Source: Blattamonas nauphoetae
Lineage: Eukaryota; Preaxostyla; Oxymonadida
NCBI GenBank assembly: GCA_033064195.1
Contig: JARBJD010000409.1
Span: 1-57,373 of the forward strand
Reading direction: 5' to 3'
DNA length: 57,373 nt
The position numbers and the translations under genes were made by a program. Below are positions 11,541 through 22,760 of this stretch, in pieces. The stretch's first letter is position 1. Every line of letters begins with the position of its first letter. Below the pieces are notes generated by a model. It searched no databases and was not told the origin of the DNA. It saw only the letters and a list, made by a program, of their open reading frames with translations.

Positions 11541-14500
11541 ATGGCTGACAAAATCAAAGTCCCCGAAGGATGTGTGTCATGTTTCTGTTCTTCATGAAGG
11601 CATTTCGATTGTGGTTGTTGCTCAGATTCCTGTGTTCGGATCATCAACTCTGGTGGGTTTGGAACGGTTGTGGAACTGATTGAAAATACAACAAACACGC
11701 ACTATGCAGGCAAGATGGTGCAGTGCCTGACAGACAAAGACATTGCGCGGTTCGACCGAGAAGTTGGAAGGCTGCGAAGATTCAATCATGCTCGAATCGT
11801 CAAATTGAAGGAAGTGGTGACGATGGACAACACGAAAGTGATGGTGATGGAACTGGGAGGAAAGTCACTTGCCGAGATTGTGAAAGACTTGACAGAACGG
11901 AAAGTGTTGATGGCTCGCGAAGTGTGTTCGTGAATTGTGTTTTCTTCATCTTTTCTTTCCCAATCTGTCTTGTTTTTCTCTTCATTGTCATCCATTTGTG
12001 ATTGTGCTGATTATTTCAGGATGTGTATCGAGTGATGGTGGATATTGCGTCCGCGCTGGAATTGATGCACAATCACGCCGATGGGAAGACGGCGCATGGT
12101 GACGTGAAATTGGAGAACATTCTGATCGACGCAGATGGCCACGCAAAACTATGTTTGTCTTGTTGTGCTCTTGTCATCATTTTTTCTCTCCATCTCGTCG
12201 TTTTCTCGAACAGGTGATTTCGGAGCCGCCGAATCGGAAGATGTGACAAGCACTCGACCGTCGATGACGCAGATCTACGTGTCGCCGGAGCGAATGAAAT
12301 CGGAGACCGGAAAAGCGACGTGCGCATCAGATGTGTGGTCGCTGGGAGTGGTACTGTATTGGCTGTTGTTCGGACAGCCGGCGTTCACAGCGAAGAATCC
12401 AATCCAATTGATGAAAGACATCGCATCGTTCAAATCATCTTGGATTGGAAATTCGTGTGGGGAAGAAGAACGAGCGCTCCTGATGCGAATGATGGACACC
12501 GTTTGCCTTCAACTTCCAGTTTATCATCCCTCCTTCTCTCTTCACCCTTGAATGTTTGATCAGAGTGCAGCATCTCGGGTGACGTGTCGTCAGCTGCGCC
12601 TGTCGAAGTCGTTCCGATGCATTGTGAACACTGTCGAGGGACTGTGGAAACTGAACGAGGAAGAACAAGCAAAAGGAGTGGTGGCTCACAAAGAAATCGT
12701 GAAGATCAAAGAAGAGAAGAGAAAGGCTGAAGTGAGGACCAGAAAAGCTGAACGAGAAAAGTTGGCTGCTGAAACGAGGATGAAGAAGGCAGAAGAAGCA
12801 AAAGAACAAGCAGAGAGAGAAAATGAGAAACTGTCAGATGAAGTAAAGAAGCTTCAAAAAGAACTTGAAGAGGCGAGAGGAGCAAGTGAGAAGACAGATG
12901 AAACCCTGAAAGCACAAAACGACACGTTGAAACAGCAACTTGCCGATGTTCCGATTTGGGTTGGAACAGACTCTCTCCAAACACTCGACACAACTGCTCA
13001 CTCACTCACTCCAACCACTCTCACACAAATCGTCAAACTTGAACCAGGACCGAACTGGAAAACAGCATTCACTCATCCGATCGACGAGGGAGAGTGGGAA
13101 CTGAAAATCACTATCGCGAACAACGATGGGAATGTGAGTGTGTTCTTCTCTCTTTTCATTTTTTCAGTGCCTGGCTTTGTGGGACACCCACTTCCTAAAT
13201 CTGCCACACAGAAGCAATGTGGAAGCAATCCAGGGGCAATTGGTGGACATTTCAATCTTTGGAAGGGAAGCATGTGGAAAGGAGGAGAATTCAAGCCAGC
13301 AGGAACAAACAAGACGTGCGATCGAATTGGACAGACCGCAGCGATTCGAGTGAACATGAGGACTCGTGAAGCTCGGCTGTTTGTGGACGATGAGGAACAG
13401 CCTGGGATCTTCACCGACATCCCTTCTCCTCTCTGCCTCGGAATCACGACTGGATTCACTGTTGAGAATCTGTCAGTTGAAGTGCTGTGGCTCAAACGAC
13501 GACGAAATTCTGAACTCGAAAGGGTAACACTTGAAGAGAGGAGGACTCAGAAATTGATGTTGGAGAAATTGAAGCTGAAACTTGACGATCTTCTGATTTG
13601 GGTTGGAACAGAATCACTCCAAACACTTGACACAACCGCTCACCGGCTCACTCCAACCACTCTCACACAAATTATCGTCACTCCAAAAGACAAACTGTGG
13701 AGAACAGCACTTACACATCCGATTGACGAGGGAGAGTGGGAACTGAAAATCAGAGCAAGTGAAAGTACTTTCTCGAATGTGAGTGTGTTCTTCTCTCTTC
13801 TCATCTTTTCAGTGCTTGGCTTCCTCAGAGATCCACTTCCTGAAGATGCCACTCAAAAGCAGTGCGGTGCTTTGAAGAAAAGGTTTGGTGGTGACTTCAT
13901 TCTTTGGGATGGAAGCATGTGGAAAGGAGGAGAATTCAAGCCAGAAGGAACAAACAAGAAGTGTGATCAAGTTGGGCAGACAGCAGCGATTCGAGTGAAC
14001 ATGAGGACTCGAGAAGCTCGACTGTTTGTGGACGATGAGGAACAGCCTGGGATCTTCACCGACATCCCTTCTCCTCTCTGCCTCGGAATCACAACTGGAT
14101 TTCAGACTGCGAATCTGTCGATCGAAGTGATATGGCTCAAACGACGACGAAATGATGAACTCGAAAGAGCGACACTTGAAGAGAGGAGGACTCACAGATT
14201 GGATTTCGAGAAATTGAAGTTGCAACTTGCCGATCTTCCGATTTGGGTTGGAACAGAATCACTCCAAACACTTGACACAACCGCTCACCGGCTCACTCCA
14301 ACCACTCTCACACAAATTATCGTCACTCCAAAAGACAAACTGTGGAGAACAGCACTTACACATCCGATTGACGAGGGAGAGTGGGAACTGAAAATCAGAG
14401 CAAGTGAAAGTACTTTCTCGAATGTGAGTGTGTTCTTCTCTCTTCTCATCTTTTCAGTGCTTGGCTTCCTCAGAGATCCACTTCCTGAAGATGCCACTCA

Positions 14501-15170
14501 AAAGCAGTGCGGTGCTTTGAAGAAAAGGTTTGGTGGTGACTTCATTCTTTGGGATGGAAGCATGTGGAAAGGAGGAGAATTCAAGCCAGAAGGAACAAAC
14601 AAGAAGTGTGATCAAGTTGGGCAGACAGCAGCGATTCGAGTGAACATGAGGACTCGAGAAGCTCGACTGTTTGTGGACGATGAGGAACAGCCTGGGATCT
14701 TCACCGACATCCCTTCTCCTCTCTGCCTCGGAATCACAACTGGATTTCAGACTGCGAATCTGTCGATCGAAGTGATATGGCTCAAACGACGACGAAATGA
14801 TGAACTCGAAAGAGCGACACTTGAAGAGAGGAGGACTCACAGATTGGATTTCGAGAAATTGAAGTTGCAACTTGCCGATCTTCCGATTTGGGTTGGAACA
14901 GAATCACTCCAAACACTTGACACAACCGCTCACCGGCTCACTCCAACCACTCTCACACAAATTATCGTCACTCCAAAAGACAAACTGTGGAGAACAGCAC
15001 TTACACATCCGATTGACGAGGGAGAGTGGGAACTGAAAATCAGAGCAAGTGAAAGTACTGGGAACGACTATATCTCATCAAGCATTCCGTCTATATCTCA
15101 TCAAGTTTTGATCAGACCTTTACTATGTCCCTTAATACTTTTTTTTCTACATCAGAGATTCATTGTTTGA
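11541..15170 (+). CDS. protein kinase - coiled coil - SPRY repeat protein A (5' part)
   Basis: Exons that restore a continuous frame are 11541-11571, 11626-11921, 12020-12152, 12214-12500 and 12564 onward. The candidate 30-nt introns are 13138-13167, 13783-13812 and 14428-14457. Kinase features are glycine loop NSGGFGTV, lysine in YAGKMV, AHGDVKLEN as catalytic loop (Gly replaces the HRD Arg), CDFG, YVSPE in place of APE, and DVWSLG. The last kinase exon ends in VTCRQLRLSKSF. A coiled coil of about 100 residues follows, then SPRY-like modules from 12949, each starting IWVGTxSLQTLD and ending EV(L/I)WLKRRR. Likely a cytosolic Ser/Thr kinase with SPRY binding domains; partner unknown. The frame runs into the transposon at 15060 and stops at 15170 within it, so the product is truncated in module 4. 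Confidence 0.8.
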
Positions 15171-17039
15171 GACTAATCACATCCTTATTATCTTCATCTC
15201 AGTATATTTCTCGTTTTATTCGATTCTTTGATGCAAAGCATTTCCTTCTGTAGTTTCAAACCCAAAACGTTGATCAAGCCATTGATTATTTTTTTCCTCA
15301 TCCGAGCTTGATCCAACGAAAATGAAGTGTCAACAGAGCCGAGTCCGTCGGTTCTGCAATCTCGTCCAAAGTGTTCGGTTGGGGGAGAGAAACCAGGATC
15401 GAGCGTCGCCCCCAATCTGTCCTGCCTTCCCCTTTGTCCACCTCGAACAACCCGTCGTCGTCGCTGCAATCGGACTGGTCAGCGTCGGACGATTGGAGAG
15501 TGTTCGCGTTCTTCTCTTTCCTTTCTTCTTCCACTGTCCCGTTCCTTCCATCGTGTTCGATTGGCCAACACTCCACAATCTCGCCTTGTCCTGTTCTTTC
15601 TTCTCTCCCTGCTTTTCAGTCAATTCCGCCAGATTCCTCATTTCGTCTGAAGAGAACGAGGAAGTGATGGAGGGAGAAGGAAGAAAGAGTGATAACAGAG
15701 AGGAATCGAGAGAAGAACGAAGACATGAAGGAAGAACAAGAACGAGAGCATCTCCAAACCAGTCATCAGCTGCTTCGAGAACCACATCATCGCCTGAGCG
15801 TCCTGAATCTCCTTCTCCAATCGCCCAATCACCTGCTCTCCCTCCCTCTCCACAACAACCCTCTCCGCTCTGGCATCTCCATCTCCCAACGCTGTCTTTC
15901 CTCATCCATCACACTCGTCAATGTCACTTCCTTCTTCCGAACCCAAACATTCTCATCCACCAAACGAGATGTCTGCACAGGTTCAACGAGCTTGTTCTCC
16001 TTTACTTCCGCTTTCTCCTCTCCCTCTGCCAATCTTCCTTTCCTTCCCGCCTTCTCCAAGTCTGCGATCCTCGGAGTGCGTGGTCGGGCTGATCCAGCAC
16101 TCCCTCTTCCCGTGTTCATCATTCGTCTCTTCTGAACCTCAACACTTCCCTCCTCCATCAACCCTGTCCCCTTCTTCCGTGTCATTCGCGTGAACTCCTT
16201 TCTTTGCATTGGCTTCACAGATCGTGTGAGGAGATGATGTTGACTACTGTTTCGGATGTTCCGATTCTCTTTCAGCACTGACAGCTCGTCCTGTCGCTTC
16301 TTGTTCTCGTATTGTTTGTTAACGCACCACTCAACTTGATGCGAACGAGGATGGGCGAGCTTTGAAGTTGATCGGGAGAAGAGGGATGGTGGGAGAAGCT
16401 GGGGCAGAAGGGGGATTCTGTCTCCCATCCATTTCTTCACCTTTCTCTTCTGCTTCTTTCTCAACGGCTTCAGTCTTGCCGTCCTCGTTCTCGTCGTCTT
16501 GCTTCGCCCATACCACAAAACTCAACCGACTCTTCTTCCTTCTCAAGTCAAACTCCATCTCCGACTCCACTTTTCGCTTTCTCTCTTCCTCGTCTTACTT
16601 TTCTCTTTCAGAAGCCACGTGCACATCCACAACTTGCTCTGAAAACGCCAGCTTCGCGTGATGCAAGCCTCGTGTTGGGGTGAGCGGCGAAGTCGGAGGG
16701 AAGAGCTTGGCACTGTTCGTCGAACTGTGCGTCTGAGCGAGGGGAGACGACGAGACAAGATGATCCGAAGAGAGATCCTGTGAGTTGTGGAGAGCGGGAT
16801 GAAAGAAACAATCAATGGCTTGATCAACGTATCGTGTTTGAAACAACAGAAGTGAGAGTATTGCACCAAAAATATCGAAAATTGAGAGAAATAGACTGGA
16901 ATGAAAAGAAGAATGATGTGTTGAGTCGGAAAAAGAGCGACATCAGAAAAGTTGAAAAGACAATTAAGGGACATAGTAAAAGTCTGATCAAAACTTGATG
17001 AGATATAGATGGAATGCTTGATGAGATATAGTCGGCCCC
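15060..17039. mobile_element. 1,980-bp Mutator-like transposon with 9-bp target duplication
   Basis: It sits inside SPRY module 4 of gene A. GAAAGTACT occurs on both sides (15051-15059 and 17040-17048), and the adjacent identical modules show the empty site. The terminal inverted repeats are about 77 bp (15060-15136 and 16963-17039) with four mismatches. They contain GACTATATCTCATCAAG, then CTATATCTCATCAAGTTTTG, i.e. a repeated TATATCTCATCAAG word. Ends start GGG. A 9-bp duplication with long inverted repeats is typical of Mutator-like elements. No transposase was recognised; the interior holds a decayed gene fragment, as in Pack-MULEs. Nearly identical ends and an exact duplication indicate a recent insertion. 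Confidence 0.88.
15200..16846 (-). pseudogene. captured coiled-coil gene fragment in the transposon
   Basis: The minus strand reads from ATG 16846 (MFQTRYVDQAIDCFFHP...) to TAA near 16595. The same frame then continues as a charged segment (EEERKRKVESEMEFDLRRK, then KSRLSFVVW). A second frame follows with VEWCVNKQYENKKRQDELS and EVTLTSVMDEERQRWEME, and a third with VIGRLEKEIQDAQAMMW. A further piece near 15550-15300 reads DADQSDCSDDDGLFEVDKG. These look like consecutive parts of one host coiled-coil protein with at least one stop and two frame changes, some of which may be introns. I do not recognise the protein. It is read opposite to gene A and is probably transposon cargo. Confidence 0.4.
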
Positions 17040-19379
17040 GAAAGTACTTTCTCGAATGTGAGTGTGTTCTTCTCTCTTCTCATCTTTTCAGTGCTTGGCT
17101 TCCTCAGAGATCCACTTCCTGAAGATGCCACTCAAAAGCAGTGCGGTGCTTTGAAGAAAAGGTTTGGTGGTGACTTCATTCTTTGGGATGGAAGCATGTG
17201 GAAAGGAGGAGAATTCAAGCCAGAAGGAACAAACAAGAAGTGTGATCAAGTTGGGCAGACAGCAGCGATTCGAGTGAACATGAGGACTCGAGAAGCTCGA
17301 CTGTTTGTGGACGATGAGGAACAGCCTGGGATCTTCACCGACATCCCTTCTCCTCTCTGCCTCGGAATCACAACTGGATTTCAGACTGCGAATCTGTCGA
17401 TCGAAGTGATATGGCTCAAACGACGACGAAATGATGAACTCGAAAGAGCGACACTTGAAGAGAGGAGGACTCACAGATTGGATTTCGAGAAATTGAAGTT
17501 GCAACTTGCCGATCTTCCGATTTGGGTTGGAACAGAATCACTCCAAACACTTGACACAACCGCTCATACTCTCACTCCAACCACTCTCACACAATTCATC
17601 GTCACTCCAAAAGACAATCCGTGGAGAACAGCCTTCACACGTCCGATTGACGAGGGAGAGTGGGAACTGAAAATCAGAGCAAGTGAAAGTACTTTCTCGA
17701 ATGTGAGTGTGTTTCTCTTACTTTTCATTTTTTCAGTGCTTGGCTTCGTCGAACATCCACTTCCTGAGAATGCCACTCAAAATCAATGTGGATACCTTGG
17801 AAATGGGAGTGGAGGTGATTTCATTCTTTGGAATGGAAGCATGTGGAGATCTGGAAAAGAATTCAAGCCAGCAGGAACAAACAAGTCGTGCACTCAAATT
17901 GGGCAGACCACAGCGATTCGAGTGAACATGAGGACTCGAGAAGCTCGACTGTTTGTGGACGATGAGGAACAGCCTGGGATCTTCACCGACATCCCTTCTC
18001 CTCTCTGCCTCGGAATCACAACAGGATCTCTGAATGAAAAGCATACTGTTGAAGTGCTGTGGCTGAAACGGCAACGAAATGATGAACTCGAAAGATCTGT
18101 TTTTGAGGAGAAACGAACTCAGATATTGGAATCCAAGAAATTGAAGCAACAACTGGCCGGTCTTCCGATTTGGGTTGGAACAACATCACTCCAAACACTC
18201 GACAGAACTGCTCACAAACTCGCTGCCACCACTCTCACACAATTCATCGTCACTCCAAAAGACAATCCGTGGAGAACAGCATTCACCCATCCGATCGACG
18301 AGGGAGAGTGGGAACTGAAAATCAGAGCGAGTGAAAACACTTTCTGGGCGGTGAGTGTGTTCTTCTCTCTTCTCATCTTTTCAGTGCTTGGCTTCCTCAC
18401 ACATCCACTTCCCGCAGATGCTACAAAGTATCTGTGTGGATACCTTGGAAATGGGAGTGGAGGTGATTTCATTCTTTGGAATGGAAGCATGTGGAGATCT
18501 GGAAAAGAATTCAAACCAGCAGGAACAAATAACAAGTGTGATCGAATTGGGCAGACAGCAGCGATTCGAGTGAACATGAGGACTCGAGAAGCTCGACTGT
18601 TTGTGGACGATGAGGAACAGCCTGGGATCTTCACCGACATCCCTTCTCCTCTCAGCCTCGGAATCACAACTGGATTTCAGACTGCGAATCTCTCAATAGA
18701 TGTGCTGTGGCTGAAACGGCGACGAAATGATGAACTGGAAAGAGCGACACTTGAAGAGAGGAGGACTCAAAAATTAATCATTGAGAAATTGAAGCTGAAA
18801 CTTGCCGATCTTCCGATTTGGGTTGGAACAGAATCACTCCAAACACTCGACAGATCTGCTCATACTCTCACTCCAACCACTCTCACACAATTCATCGTCA
18901 CTCCAAAAGACAATCCGTGGAGAACAGCCTTCACACGTCCGATCGACGAGGGAGAGTGGGAACTGAAAATCAGAGCAAGTGAAAGTACTTTCATGAATGT
19001 GAGTGTGCTATTCTTTCTTCTCATCTTGTCAGATCTTGGCTTTCTCAGACATCCACTTCCCGAAAATGCCACACAACATCCTTGTGGAAAATGGTCGAAT
19101 GGGATTGGTGGTGATTTCACTCTTTGGAATGGAGGGATGTGGCATACTGCGAAATATGTCGAGCCAGTAGGAACCAACAAGAAGTGTGATCAAGTTGGGC
19201 AGACAGCAGCGATTCGAGTGAACATGAGGAGGAGAGAAGCTCGACTGGTTGTGGACGATGTGGAACAGCCTCGGATCTTCACCGACATCCCTTCTCCCCT
19301 CTGCCTCGGAATCACAACTGGATTCGATGTTGAGAATCTCTCAATTGAAGTGCTGTGGCTCAAACAACGACGTATTTAA
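17040..19379 (+). CDS. SPRY repeat protein A, 3' part separated by the transposon
   Basis: This continues gene A from the right-hand target duplication: the rest of module 4, then modules 5, 6 and 7, joined by 30-40 residue helical linkers (ELERATLEERRTQKL, then KLKLKLADLP). Candidate 30-nt introns are 17062-17091, 17707-17736, 18355-18384 and 19003-19032. Each starts GTGTG and ends CAG, and removal leaves an in-frame LGF strand. The frame is open to TAA at 19377-19379, directly after WLKQRR. It has no kinase and no start codon of its own, so unless the transposon is removed from the transcript this part is probably not expressed as a normal protein. Confidence 0.6.
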   Translation, partial: ESTFSNVSVFFSLLIFSVLGFLRDPLPEDATQKQCGALKKRFGGDFILWDGSMWKGGEFKPEGTNKKCDQVGQTAAIRVNMRTREARLFVDDEEQPGIFTDIPSPLCLGITTGFQTANLSIEVIWLKRRRNDELERATLEERRTHRLDFEKLKLQLADLPIWVGTESLQTLDTTAHTLTPTTLTQFIVTPKDNPWRTAFTRPIDEGEWELKIRASESTFSNVSVFLLLFIFSVLGFVEHPLPENATQNQCGYLGNGSGGDFILWNGSMWRSGKEFKPAGTNKSCTQIGQTTAIRVNMRTREARLFVDDEEQPGIFTDIPSPLCLGITTGSLNEKHTVEVLWLKRQRNDELERSVFEEKRTQILESKKLKQQLAGLPIWVGTTSLQTLDRTAHKLAATTLTQFIVTPKDNPWRTAFTHPIDEGEWELKIRASENTFWAVSVFFSLLIFSVLGFLTHPLPADATKYLCGYLGNGSGGDFILWNGSMWRSGKEFKPAGTNNKCDRIGQTAAIRVNMRTREARLFVDDEEQPGIFTDIPSPLSLGITTGFQTANLSIDVLWLKRRRNDELERATLEERRTQKLIIEKLKLKLADLPIWVGTESLQTLDRSAHTLTPTTLTQFIVTPKDNPWRTAFTRPIDEGEWELKIRASESTFMNVSVLFFLLILSDLGFLRHPLPENATQHPCGKWSNGIGGDFTLWNGGMWHTAKYVEPVGTNKKCDQVGQTAAIRVNMRRREARLVVDDVEQPRIFTDIPSPLCLGITTGFDVENLSIEVLWLKQRRI

Positions 19380-19785
19380 ATCTATATTGGAGGTGTTCGA
19401 GTTATGTGTGACAGTGTTCTTCCCTCTTCTCACATTGTCAGGATTCTTCGTCCTCAAACATTCTCTTCATGACGATGCCACTGAACAGAGTCGTGGATTC
19501 AATCGAAATGGGATTGGTGATGATTTCATTCCTTCTAGCTTGAATTCTCCTCCTTTCCACATTCTTCCATCCCAAAGAACAAACACGATCTGTGATCGAA
19601 TTGGATAAACAGCAGCGATTCGAGTGAACATGAGGACGAGAGAAGCTCGACTGTTTGTGGACGATGAAGAACAGCCTGGGATCTTCACCGACATCCCTTC
19701 TCCTCTCTGCCTCGGAATCTCAACTGGATTCGATGAAGACAATCTCTCAGTTGGAGTACTGTGGCTCAAACGACTCCGATCCTAA
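19380..19785 (+). pseudogene. dead eighth SPRY module of gene A
   Basis: The N-terminal half of the module is missing. Sequence resumes just before the usual intron position and runs through a recognisable core (AAIRVNMRTREARLFVDD) to GVLWLKRLRS and TAA. It contains a 47-bp inversion and an in-frame TAA just before the core, so it cannot be read through. The ending RLRS-stop matches the natural end of gene B (33795), suggesting this was once the true 3' end of gene A. Confidence 0.75.
19531..19577 (-). other. 47-bp micro-inversion within a SPRY module
   Basis: Read on the minus strand, this interval gives CTTTGGGATGGAAGAATGTG, then GAAAGGAGGAGAATTC and AAGCTAGAAGG. This is the plus-strand sequence expected here (LWDGxMWKGGEFK) in other modules, e.g. 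near 13904. The flanks CATT and AACAAAC join perfectly to the inverted segment in the normal modules, so the event is an exact inversion with no visible loss. Confidence 0.85.
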
Positions 19786-22435
19786 CGATTCCTGCAAGAT
19801 TTAGACTGACCACTTTGTTTCTGTGTTGTTTGACGAAACAATGAAACTGGTGTCTTGTCATCCGATTCTGTTTCACTTCATCATCATTCACTCTTTCTTT
19901 CATTCTTGGTGATAATCCAACCACACGATACAATCATCTGAAATGCTCTGTTTTGTGAATGAGGAGTGAAGAACTGATGACATGTGAGACTTTGAGTCGT
20001 CGGTGTCATTCATTTTCGTACAATCGAAACTCCCTCCTCCATCCACACATTCTCTCCCTTCACTTTCTTCATCGAAACCACTCCACTCTCCAACCACACC
20101 AATCCCATCCCCACTCTTCCCGACCCTTTCTGCAAAATCAAAACTGACGACAGACGAACCTCTCCCCAACCCCACCTCCCGACGCACCATCACCACAACT
20201 CCCGACTCTTCCGCCCCATCCCTCCTCATCCCTACTTCCCATCCTCTTCGCACCGAATCACATGGCTTGTCTGTTCCTCCACATTCTTCCGTCTCAGCAC
20301 TTCCTGTCCTGACTACCACAATGAACCGTTCTGCTGGCTTTGGAAGGGTCGTGAACGTGTCGACTTGCTTCCTCATTGGATACAAACTTGAATCAGCTCT
20401 CAGTTCAGCGATTGTGTATTCTCTTCCATAGTCGAGAGTGCCATTCGTTCCAATCGGATGCGATCCTGTTTCTCCTTTCTCGGGTGTCGAGAACGTGACA
20501 GCGAAAGTCTCACCAGATGCCAATCTCAAAGTGTAAGTGTGGTCGATGTTGACGTGTTCAGCGGTCAGAACCAGTTTGAAGGAAGTGCAAGGTGAGTTTG
20601 TGAACTCGAACGAGATGGATTTGAGGATCGGCGAAAATGGGACAGTGAATTGCTTCGCCTGTGGATTGATGATGATTGGGGCAGTGTCTTTCGTGATCTG
20701 TGTGATCGTGTACACTCCACCCAAGTTCCTTTTCTTTGTCGCAAGTCATTTCGGCGATGTCACTTCTGAGTATCCTCAGCAAGGTTCTCCATCCACACGT
20801 CCCTCGCCCCCTCTCCTCATCGCCGCGCCCTCTCTCTTCCTCTCCCCACAATCCATCATCGGCGTCATTAACTTCCCAAACGGTTCCCATTCACTCCCAT
20901 CCGAGTCCAGCGACACATCTGTCAAATCCAACGTCGATGGAGAGACTGTTAGGCGCTGATCTCCCTTACCCGACCATTCCATCGGAGAGGAAGTCCACGC
21001 ACGTCATCCCTCCCACTTGGAACATCTGGCTCTGGCTGTGTCCAATCCATCCAAGCGACACCAGCGAGCTGGTCAATGAACTGCCACAATACCGAAAACC
21101 AGGCTCGTCGAGTCGACAGGAGAACACGACTCCATGTCGAGCATCAGAGCATATGTGGGGCGAGGCTGGAAAGTGGAGAAAGTGTAGAGGTGCCGACATT
21201 GCGATGTGTTTCTCGTCGAGAAGTTGCTGCGTCTGCTGTCCGCTTCTCCTCCTTCTCCTCTTTCACGCTCGCCTCGTCTGACGTGAGAACAGCGAAAGGA
21301 GGCGAGCGTGTTGGTTGGTTGAGCGAGGAAGGCTGTTCATCGCACTCGTCGTGATTCACTCTGAACCACAACATTGGTCGATCCTGTCACTGGAATCGGT
21401 GTGTTCATGACTTTTTGACTGTTTCAGCGGCGGGAATGTCCGGTTGAGACTTCGGAGTCACTCGGAGTGTGTGCACAAGCCAGTCAGCGACCGCAGCTCT
21501 TCTCAGTTTGTATTCAGGCGCTGGGGACTGGAACAGTTCATCGTCTCCCACAGCAACTATGCATGACGCTGTCGTCTCTGCTGTTGGGAAGGAGAAGGTG
21601 AGTGAGCGAGGGATGGGTGGAGGAGAGAAGGAGCATGTGCCCTCCTAATTCTCCACCACAACAACCATCTCTCCTGTCACAGCATCCCCAACTTCGATTT
21701 CGAATGTTGCTGTCTGATCCTCGTTGTCAATGATCGTGAAAGACTTCACAAACGTCTCCTGATTGATAGTTGTGAACAAATAATCGGGTGAAGTCACTGG
21801 ATCATCCAGAAATTGCGTCACACAGATGCGTGTCGAGCGAGAAGACTGGCAGTTCAGCACAGTGTCTTCGTTGAAAATGATCCGATTCATGCTGCACTAC
21901 ACGTCGTACGCATCGTCATTGTGAGAGTCCACAAATGGGAGCGAGGAGAGGAGGACATCCGTGCAAACTCCGACGAACAGCGCGGATCCGTTTTCGGATG
22001 AGTCAGAACACGCACTTCTGAAGATCGAGTTCGATTATCCTTTCTGTGTTGGGCTTTGGGCATCGACAACACTGAGTGGAGATCCGCGTTCAGTGCAGTC
22101 AGGTTGGGAGAACACACAATCTGAGACTGTGCTTGACGATGAATCGAACAGGACAACAGTTCCAAATCCACCAGAGCTTAGAGTGTCGCAGAATCGTACA
22201 ACGACACACGACGAGAACGAGATGGAGAGTTGTCAGTGATCTGTGGATGATGAAACAGCACCTTTCCAGCCTGAGGTTCCACTGCAATCGAAGAAGGAGC
22301 TCTCGTCGATTTTGGTGTTCTCGGCTGTGCAGCAAAATGAACTGCGGAAGGGTTCGTTGAGCTCGTCGTGTGAGTGAAGGGGCAGCGAGTGACGTCGACA
22401 TCCTGCCCATCCATGCCGTTTGCAATGTCGATGAG

Positions 22436-22760
22436 CAGGCCTTAGAGATTGATCTCACAGATCTCAGATCAGTCAGATCTCTCAAACTTTCGAATTAATC
22501 ATTTTTCATTCGATCCAGACCGTCGAAATCACCTTTTTCAGATTCGGACACACTTTTTCATCAAAAAAATGAAAGATATAATCAATTGTCAGTTGAAAAA
22601 GACAGTTACGATCATTCCAGACCGAAAAGAATGAGAGAGTCGTGATAAAATGAACGAAACTGGAGCTCCTATTTAGGAGATTGATCTCAGACCCTCAATC
22701 CGTATCTGAGACGGACAGATCTCACACCAAGCTTGATTGATCTCAGATTACTAAGGCCTG
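22436..22760. mobile_element. 325-bp hAT-like MITE
   Basis: The ends are CAGGCCTTAG and CTAAGGCCTG (10-bp perfect inverted repeats), flanked by an 8-bp direct repeat TCGATGAG at 22428-22435 and 22761-22768. An 8-bp duplication and a CAG...CTG terminus fit hAT elements. Inside are repeated GATCTCAGAT words and a CTCCTATTTAGGAG palindrome. There is no coding capacity. It splits the surface-protein relic. Confidence 0.88.
22666..22679. repeat. CTCCT-N4-AGGAG palindrome, copy 2
   Basis: CTCCTATTTAGGAG lies inside the hAT-like MITE. See the copies at 3942 and 54415. Confidence 0.6.

Larger units (their letters stand above)
13591..17518 (+). repeat. 645-bp near-identical tandem SPRY units in gene A
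   Basis: The unit at about 13591-14235 recurs at 14236-14880 and again from 14881, the third copy being split by the transposon (resuming at 17040). Long antisense frames are letter-for-letter the same at an offset of exactly 645 bases (13809-14225, 14454-14870), and again at 17088-17504. The copies are therefore nearly identical, and the duplication, including its 30-nt intron, is recent. Neighbouring modules 1 and 5-8 are clearly more diverged. Confidence 0.85.

Noticed and set aside
15322-16092. 256-codon plus-strand frame inside the MULE-like element as a transposase
   Set aside because: Ser/Phe/Pro-rich without catalytic motifs; the minus strand reads coiled-coil-like sequence, so this is its shadow.
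13073-19769. Repeated minus-strand frames of 138-151 codons opposite the SPRY modules
   Set aside because: Exact shadows of the plus-strand core that recur wherever the core recurs; useful only as evidence of DNA identity.
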